Shown: positions 58,620 through 64,000 of the stretch, piece by piece
Layout: each line of letters opens with the position of its first letter
How positions within the stretch are numbered: the stretch's first letter is position 1
Assembly (NCBI RefSeq): GCF_004366075.1
Contig: NZ_SODU01000006.1
Span: forward strand, 1-64,000
Origin: Kribbella pratensis
GTDB taxonomy: Bacteria; Actinomycetota; Actinomycetes; Propionibacteriales; Kribbellaceae
Length of the DNA: 64,000 nucleotides
Direction of reading: 5' to 3'
Position numbers and translations under genes: made by a program
Notes under the pieces: model-generated
Told to the model about the DNA's origin: nothing
The model's input: the letters and a program-made list of their open reading frames with translations, nothing else
Database searches by the model: none

Positions 58620-61600
58620 ATGCACCGCGCCCTCAAGCCGGCCTTGGCCGCCGCCCTGGCAGCCATCACCCTCCCCTTCATCGCCCACGCCGCCTTCGGC
58701 GACGAAGCGACCACAACCCCGACCGCTCAGGTCTTCCCGACTCGCCAAGGCATCGGCGTCACCTGGAACTCCGTCGGCGCATCCAGTTACCGCGTCGAGC
58801 GGCAGCAGGCCGGCGCCGACTGGGCTCAGGTCAGCGGCCCTCTGGGGGCCTCGACCGTCAGCTGGGTCGACGACTACCTGGGGATCGGCGAGACGGCCTC
58901 CTACCGAGTGGTCGCGACCACGGACGACGAGGCCGCTACCAGCTCCGCGGTCACGGCCACCCGCTCCACCGAGACGCCCGCAGTCGGCGACGTCGACGTA
59001 CTCTCGCTGGACGCTGAACCCGGCACCACCTGGCTCGACGACGAGACCGCCGACGCCGTCACGGCGTCCGCCCCGGCCGGCGGGTCTCGCACCCTGGCCG
59101 CGGGCACTGTGAAAGTCCGGCTCCCGGCGTTCATCACCGGGCCTGGCAACTACTCGTTGACGCCGTCGGAGCTCGAACTCACGCAAGGCGACCACAGCTG
59201 CACCGCCAACGGATACCTGTCCGTCAGGGCCGTCGCGTACACGGCCGCCCTCGAGCTCGACACCCTCTCGGCGAGCCTACGGGTGACCGGCTGTGCGGGG
59301 ACGGCCGGAATCAACACCGTCGAACTGCGATACCACAGCACGTTCGGGTACCAGGCCCTCTCGGTCACGCCGGAGAAGTACGACTACGGCAAGGTCCGGT
59401 ACAACGTGGCCTCGTCCGCCCCGTTCACCGTGAAGAACACCGGAACCGACCCGGTCCAGATCACCGGTATCACAGTCGCCAATGAACTGATCGAATGGCG
59501 GCAGGACCCGGCGGCTCCGCACGACTGCCCATCGACGTTGGCGCCGGCGGCCTCGTGCACGGTGAGCGTGCGGTTCATGCCCCAGACGCCCGGTCCGAAA
59601 TCGACGACGCTGACGATCCAGGACACCACGGCTTCCGGGCGTCACATCGTCACCCTGACCGGCTACGGCGTCGACGTGGCCGCTGCGCAGAACGTGGCTG
59701 TGCGATCGACGTACAACGGTCACACGGTGAGCTGGCGATCGCTCCAGACCGCAGGTGGTACGGCGGTTCTCGGGTACAACCTGCACAAGTACCTGAACGG
59801 CGTGGAGACCGTGGAGTGGTTCCCCGTGAAGGCGTCGACGGACGACTTCGTCGTGGTCCGGTCCAGCACCGAACCCGGGACCGAGTACGCCGTCTCGCTC
59901 GTGAACGAGGTCGGCGAGGGACCGGTCAGCACGCGCCTGCCCGTCCCGCGGGCGGTCGAGCAGGTCGTGATCACGCAGGGCGAGCCGGACAGCCGGGACC
60001 TGGTCGCCGCGGACGAGTTCGGCAACGTCGTACCGTTCCCGGCAGATCCGAACTCGGTCAGGCCGAAGGAGGCCGTCACCAGCTCTCCGGACGGGCGGTC
60101 GCTCGCCTACGTGAGCGGCACCACGGAGCGTGCCCTGTGGACGCAGACGGTTACGCCTGGCCTTCTCGGCGTACCGGTGAAGCTCTGGAGTTCCACGGCC
60201 CCGATCACCCACCTGTCCTGGTCGCCCGACGGCACCCGCATCGCGTTCCAGGCGCCTGAGAACACCACCCCGTGCGTGTATCTGATCGCGGCCACCGGTG
60301 GTACGCCGACGAAGGTCGCCTGCCAGGTGTCCAGCCCGAGCTGGATGCCGGACGCACGCACCTTGGTGGTGTCGGATCACCGCCTCACGCCGAGCCGGCT
60401 CGCGACAATCGCGGCAACGGCCGGCGGCACCCGGATCAGCACGCTGCCGGGAGACGCCGAGGTGGCGGCCGGCCGGCCGGTTCGAGCCTCGGCCGACGGC
60501 CGGTACGTTGCCTTCGGGGACGGCTCGACGGTGCGACTGGCCGGGATGACGGAGCGAAGGAGCCCGTCGCTCGATTCGGAGGTGCGTGCGATCGCCTGGG
60601 CCGGCGCCCGGATCCTGACGCTGACCGCCGGCGGCCGCGTCTACGAGCTCGGCATGGACGGCGGTGACCTGTACATGTACAACGGGCTGGCCAGGGAGAC
60701 GAATACGAACCGATCCGACCTCACCTGGCAGCATCCCGGGGTAACCATCAAGCCCACACCGGCGGTGATGGGACCGAACATCTCGGTTCCGTTCGACAGT
60801 TCTGCCTTCGCGGCCGGCACCAGGTTCTATTGCAAGGTGGAGGGATCGTTCGAGCCGGAGGAACCCTGTACCTCGCCGTTCACGGGGACCGAACTGCGGT
60901 CCGGGAACTACCAGGTCATCGTCCGCGCGTCCACACCGGACGGATCGGGCGCTGCGGGGTGGCGCAACATCACCGTCGACGCGGATGGACCGGTGGCGCG
61001 GATGGTGACGCCGGCGTACCAGTCTTCGGTGGCCGCGACGGCGACCTTGACGGTGTCGGCTACGGATCCCAACGGGATCGCGTCGTACGACGTGCAGTAC
61101 CGCCGGGCCACGTCCGCCGGTCCGTACGGCGACCCCGTGCAGCCGTGGACGAACACGACCGCGACGTCGATGAATCTCGCCGTCGCGGCCGGGTACGAGT
61201 ACTGCGTTTCGGTGCGGGCCAAGGACAAGCTCGGGAACATCGGCCAGTGGAGTACGCAGCGGTGCTTCTCGCGGCCTCTCGACGACCGGTCGATGTCACT
61301 GGCAACGACCGGGTGGACGCGGGCGACCGGGTCGACGTTCTACTACGGGACGACGACGCAGACAACGGCGTACGGGAAGGCGCTCACTCGGACCGTGCAG
61401 GGGAAGCGGTTCTTCCTGGTGGCGACGCGATGCCCGACGTGTGGGTCGGTCGCGGTGTACGCGGGGAACAGGTACCTGACCACGGTGAACCTCGCCTACC
61501 CGACGACCCACAAGCAGGTGCTGCTCGGCCTTCCGGTCCAGAGCACGCTCTTCAGCGGCACGCTCAAGCTCGTCAGCGCGTCCAGCGGCAAGCTCGTTCA

Positions 61601-61631
61601 GATCGATGGGCTCGCGGTCGGTCGGAGCTGA
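58620..61631 (+). CDS. Large secreted multidomain beta protein (Fn3-like, ASH-like and PD40-propeller segments)
   Basis: 1003 residues with a signal peptide (about 1-27). In order: a fibronectin-III-like domain (GIGVTWNSVGASSYRVERQ), a long beta-rich region, an ASH/choice-of-anchor-like domain (APFTVKNTGTDPVQITGITV...CTVSVRFMPQTPG...LTIQDTTASGRHIVTLTGYG), a second Fn3-like domain, a six-blade-like PD40 region (LSWSPDGTRIAFQAP; ASADGRYVAFGDG), an Ig-like repeat, and a C-terminal segment with CPTCG. No enzyme site. Likely an extracellular adhesive or scaffold protein. ATG 58620 is five bases after GGAG. Confidence 0.82.
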   Translation: MHRALKPALAAALAAITLPFIAHAAFGDEATTTPTAQVFPTRQGIGVTWNSVGASSYRVERQQAGADWAQVSGPLGASTVSWVDDYLGIGETASYRVVATTDDEAATSSAVTATRSTETPAVGDVDVLSLDAEPGTTWLDDETADAVTASAPAGGSRTLAAGTVKVRLPAFITGPGNYSLTPSELELTQGDHSCTANGYLSVRAVAYTAALELDTLSASLRVTGCAGTAGINTVELRYHSTFGYQALSVTPEKYDYGKVRYNVASSAPFTVKNTGTDPVQITGITVANELIEWRQDPAAPHDCPSTLAPAASCTVSVRFMPQTPGPKSTTLTIQDTTASGRHIVTLTGYGVDVAAAQNVAVRSTYNGHTVSWRSLQTAGGTAVLGYNLHKYLNGVETVEWFPVKASTDDFVVVRSSTEPGTEYAVSLVNEVGEGPVSTRLPVPRAVEQVVITQGEPDSRDLVAADEFGNVVPFPADPNSVRPKEAVTSSPDGRSLAYVSGTTERALWTQTVTPGLLGVPVKLWSSTAPITHLSWSPDGTRIAFQAPENTTPCVYLIAATGGTPTKVACQVSSPSWMPDARTLVVSDHRLTPSRLATIAATAGGTRISTLPGDAEVAAGRPVRASADGRYVAFGDGSTVRLAGMTERRSPSLDSEVRAIAWAGARILTLTAGGRVYELGMDGGDLYMYNGLARETNTNRSDLTWQHPGVTIKPTPAVMGPNISVPFDSSAFAAGTRFYCKVEGSFEPEEPCTSPFTGTELRSGNYQVIVRASTPDGSGAAGWRNITVDADGPVARMVTPAYQSSVAATATLTVSATDPNGIASYDVQYRRATSAGPYGDPVQPWTNTTATSMNLAVAAGYEYCVSVRAKDKLGNIGQWSTQRCFSRPLDDRSMSLATTGWTRATGSTFYYGTTTQTTAYGKALTRTVQGKRFFLVATRCPTCGSVAVYAGNRYLTTVNLAYPTTHKQVLLGLPVQSTLFSGTLKLVSASSGKLVQIDGLAVGRS

Positions 61632-61633
61632 CC

Positions 61634-61733
61634 GTACCGACCAACGGGTAGTGGTTGGCCTCCGCGTCGTCCGGTGGTTCGCTCCGAGCGTGACCACCGG
61701 CCGGCGGGCCGAGTACTACCCGTTGGTCGGTAC
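61634..61733. terminator. 100-bp cruciform-type bidirectional terminator
   Basis: Outer perfect 19-bp inverted repeat (61634-61652 with 61715-61733), inner 8-bp repeat CCGGTGGT/ACCACCGG (61671-61678, 61693-61700) and an innermost CGCTC/GAGCG pair. Lies exactly between convergent genes, 2 bp from one stop and 3 bp from the other. Confidence 0.85.
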
Positions 61734-61736
61734 GCA

Positions 61737-62552
61737 TCAGGTCAGGTGGTCGTAGTCGCCTCGGACCCACGCCGCGTGGCGGTCGGCGGAGCGGCGTACG
61801 ACGGCCTTGGCGTCAACCGGGATGACTGAGCCGAAGTTGTTGTAGAGGCGGTCGTACTCGAAGGGGTCGAGGGAGCGCGCAACCCGGTCGACGACGGCGC
61901 CGGACAGCGGGATGCGGTTCGGGTAGCTGCGCATGAAGCTGACCGAGGTGCGGTCGGGGTTGGCGAAGATGGTGTCGCCGGACAGGATCACTCCCTTGCC
62001 CTCGGCACCGTTCGCCCAGTGCACGACCGCGCTGCCGGGGAAGTGCCCGCCGGGCTGGATGACGGTCACTCCGGGTAGCGGCGTGAGCTGCCCGGACCAG
62101 GTCTTGATCACCCCGTCCGGCCGCGCGACCCACTCTTTGTCGGCCTCCGAGACGTACACCGGTACGTCGCCCAGGCGGTGGCTCCACTCGACCTGGACGC
62201 CGTACATGTGCGGGTGGCTGGCGACGATCGCGACCACGTCGCCGAGTTCCCGGATCCGGCGTACGGCGTCGTCGTCCAGGTACCCGATCGGGTCCCAGAG
62301 CAGGTTCCCCTCGGACGTCGTCACCAGCATCGACTGCTGCCCGATCCCCACCGGCGGCTTCGAGCGGACGCCGTACAGACCCGGCTCGACCTCGTCGACC
62401 GTGACCTCGGTGCCGGCCGCGGCCAGCTCCTCGAGCGTGGTCCAGTGCTGCCCGTCGGCGGGCACCCACTGCCGCTCGTCGGCGCAGATCGCGCACACCT
62501 CGACCTGCTCCGCGTGCTCCACCGCACAGGTCGCACAGATCCAGAAACTCAC
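61737..62552 (-). CDS. MBL-fold metallo-hydrolase with N-terminal zinc ribbon
   Basis: 271 residues. The first 30 residues form a zinc ribbon (WICATC...VCAIC, two CxxC pairs). The MBL domain has SHPHMYG where classical enzymes have HxHxDH, GGHFPGS, GDTIFANPD and a late VIPVDAKAV. Missing Asp and His in the first motif means metal binding is altered; hydrolysis is not certain. Substrate unknown. GTG 62552 follows GGGGAGA by six bases. Confidence 0.83.
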   Translation of the reverse strand: MSFWICATCAVEHAEQVEVCAICADERQWVPADGQHWTTLEELAAAGTEVTVDEVEPGLYGVRSKPPVGIGQQSMLVTTSEGNLLWDPIGYLDDDAVRRIRELGDVVAIVASHPHMYGVQVEWSHRLGDVPVYVSEADKEWVARPDGVIKTWSGQLTPLPGVTVIQPGGHFPGSAVVHWANGAEGKGVILSGDTIFANPDRTSVSFMRSYPNRIPLSGAVVDRVARSLDPFEYDRLYNNFGSVIPVDAKAVVRRSADRHAAWVRGDYDHLT

Positions 62553-62778
62553 TGTAGTTCTCCCCTTCGATTCTGATGTGCCGTCAGCCAAAGCGTTCAA
62601 GCGCAGTTGAAGTCAAGTGCATCGGAGGCTCACCGTCGAGGGCCAGTGCGGGGCCTGCCCGATGGGCCACTACGCGACCGATCTCACACCTGTCAGGACA
62701 TTTCGGGGCTGATCGCGGGACTAGCATCGAACCGGCTTGGTTTTCTCCGGGCCGAGAGACGTTCGATCGGAGGACGGT

Positions 62779-63156
62779 TTGCCCAGCAAACCAGCCGGCA
62801 CGCTCTACCGCGGCCGGGAGGGCATGTGGTCATGGGTCGCGCACCGGATCACCGGTGTCGGGATCTTCTTCTTCCTGCTGGTGCACGTACTGGACACCGC
62901 ACTGGTCCGGGTCTCGCCGGAGGCCTACAACGAGGTCATCGGCACCTACAAGAACCCGATCGTCGGCCTGCTCGAGGTCGGTCTGGTGGCGGCGATCCTG
63001 TTCCACGCGTTCAACGGCGTGCGGCTGATCCTGGTGGACTTCTGGGCCAAGGGCCCGCGCTACCAGCGGCAGCTGATGATCGGCGTCGGCGTGCTCTGGG
63101 TGGTGCTGTTCGTGCCGTTCGTCATCCGTCACCTCTCACATGTCTTCGGAGGCTGA
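62779..63156 (+). CDS. sdhC: Succinate dehydrogenase cytochrome b556 subunit
   Basis: 125 residues with three membrane helices. WSWVAHRITGVGIFFFLLVHVLD carries the HR-x-TG motif, and the following His residues are the likely haem ligands. TTG 62779 is chosen because GGAGG lies five bases upstream (62769-62773) and it gives the normal N-terminus; no earlier site is as good. First gene of the sdh operon; the 226-bp gap upstream should hold its promoter, where no clear -10/-35 was found. Confidence 0.92.
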   Translation: MPSKPAGTLYRGREGMWSWVAHRITGVGIFFFLLVHVLDTALVRVSPEAYNEVIGTYKNPIVGLLEVGLVAAILFHAFNGVRLILVDFWAKGPRYQRQLMIGVGVLWVVLFVPFVIRHLSHVFGG

Positions 63157-63157
63157 G

Positions 63158-63613
63158 ATGAGCGACATTGCCGCGCCGCGGTCCAGCTCCAGCGCCCGTA
63201 AGCTGAAGGGCGGCGGCCGGAACCGTTCCGGGCAGACCAACTTCGAGCTGTACAGCTGGCTGTTCATGCGGCTGTCCGGGCTCGCCCTCGTCATCCTGGT
63301 GCTCGGGCACCTGTTCGTGAACCTGATGCTCGGCGGCGGGATCACCGCGCTGGACTTCGGCTTCGTGGCCGGCAAGTGGGCCAACCCGCTGTGGCAGGTC
63401 TGGGACCTGCTGATGCTGTGGCTGGCGATGCTGCACGGCACCAACGGGCTGCGCACGATCGTCAACGACTACGCCGAGAAGGACCAGACCCGGTTCTGGC
63501 TCAAGGCCCTGCTGATCACGGCGGCAATCGTCATCGTCGTTCTCGGCACCCTGGTCATCTTCACGTTCGACCCCTGCCTCGACCCCAACTCCACGTTGTC
63601 GGTCTGTAAATAA
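63158..63613 (+). CDS. sdhD: Succinate dehydrogenase hydrophobic membrane anchor subunit
   Basis: 151 residues, three membrane helices (FELYSWLFMRLSGLALVILVLGHLFVNLML and two more), with conserved His in LGHLFVN and MLHGTNGLR. Completes the membrane anchor that passes electrons from succinate to menaquinone. ATG 63158 is one base after the sdhC stop, with GGAGG upstream. Confidence 0.93.
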   Translation: MSDIAAPRSSSSARKLKGGGRNRSGQTNFELYSWLFMRLSGLALVILVLGHLFVNLMLGGGITALDFGFVAGKWANPLWQVWDLLMLWLAMLHGTNGLRTIVNDYAEKDQTRFWLKALLITAAIVIVVLGTLVIFTFDPCLDPNSTLSVCK

Positions 63614-63620
63614 GGAAGTC

Positions 63621-64000
63621 ATGCAACAGCACCAGTACGACGTCATCATCGTCGGCGCGGGCGGCGCGGGGATGCGCGCGGCCCTCGAGTCGAGCAAGCG
63701 GACCCGTACCGCCGTACTCACCAAGCTCTACCCGACCCGTTCGCACACCGGCGCCGCCCAGGGCGGTATGTGCGCCGCGCTGGCGAACGTCGAGGAGGAC
63801 AACTGGGAGTGGCACACCTTCGACACGGTCAAGGGCGGCGACTTCCTGGTCGACCAGGACGCGGCCGAGGTGATGTGCCGCGAGGCCGTCGACGCGGTAC
63901 TCGACCTGGAGAAGATGGGCCTCCCCTTCAACCGGACCGCCGAGGGCAAGATCGACCAGCGGTTCTTCGGCGGCCACACCCGCAACCACGGTGAGGCCGT
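63621..64000 (+). CDS. sdhA: Succinate dehydrogenase flavoprotein subunit, N-terminal part
   Basis: Runs off the right edge; 126 codons are visible. FAD-binding DVIIVGAGGAGMRAALESSK and the covalent-FAD histidine motif RSHTGAAQGG are clear. Oxidises succinate to fumarate. ATG 63621 follows AAGGAAG and lies 7 bp after the sdhD stop. Confidence 0.95.
   Translation, partial: MQQHQYDVIIVGAGGAGMRAALESSKRTRTAVLTKLYPTRSHTGAAQGGMCAALANVEEDNWEWHTFDTVKGGDFLVDQDAAEVMCREAVDAVLDLEKMGLPFNRTAEGKIDQRFFGGHTRNHGEA

Overview
The window is a chromosomal piece of a high-GC actinomycete. Signs are very GC-rich codon use, frequent GTG and TTG starts, many genes with an extended -10 hexamer 6-7 nt before the start codon (leaderless layout), shared-ATPase sugar ABC transport, PimB/MgtA-like mannosyltransferases and SdhCDA order. 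The overall style suggests Kribbella or a close relative in the Propionibacteriales; this is an inference from gene content, not a database match. No tRNA, rRNA, CRISPR array, phage or insertion-sequence transposase was seen.

Layout. 1-1306: tail of a biotin-dependent acyl-CoA carboxylase alpha subunit and a VOC protein. 1416-7206: membrane-anchored cyclophilin, secreted GH76 mannanase with operator-like sites, a translationally coupled amidase/SpoIID cell-wall pair, and an anchored Gly/Asp-rich protein. 7264-9965: three tandem secreted paralogues, the last broken by an amber codon at a conserved Trp. 10017-16716: flavoprotein disulfide-reductase-like quinone reductase, GGCT-like protein, phosphohexomutase, zinc metallopeptidase, Tat-exported esterase, PH-domain protein. 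16763-21049: deoC, an aldehyde dehydrogenase, a catalytically truncated aldehyde dehydrogenase and an LD-carboxypeptidase in one run. 21050-23671: a structured gene-free stretch, a small secreted protein, and a divergent Ser/Thr kinase and ECF sigma factor. 23680-31180: pepN, TetX-like monooxygenase with divergent TetR and twin operators, LysR with a TSUP exporter, small proteins and an aldo/keto reductase remnant.

31305-39043 is a polyol catabolic operon (binding protein, two permeases, mannitol-type dehydrogenase, xylulokinase, DUF3592), divergent from its SorC-type regulator with three GCTCA/TGAGC operator-like sites. The ABC ATPase is absent, so a shared MsiK-like ATPase is likely. 41605-48474 is a nucleoside uptake and salvage operon (BMP lipoprotein, ATPase, two permeases, cdd, deoA). 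Its products, deoxyribose-1-phosphate and uracil or thymine, link to the separate deoC/ALDH cluster. 48775-52708 holds an M20 amidohydrolase and a methylmalonyl-CoA mutase large subunit; between them lie a VapBC-like toxin-antitoxin pair, REP-like repeats and a duplicated gene tail.

52863-61631 carries a very large secreted M14 carboxypeptidase behind a perfect Crp-type palindrome, two GT4 glycosyltransferases joined by a two-hairpin intercistronic element that recurs in the polyol operon, and a large secreted beta-rich protein. A 100-bp cruciform terminator separates it from an MBL-fold hydrolase. The window closes with sdhC, sdhD and the start of sdhA.
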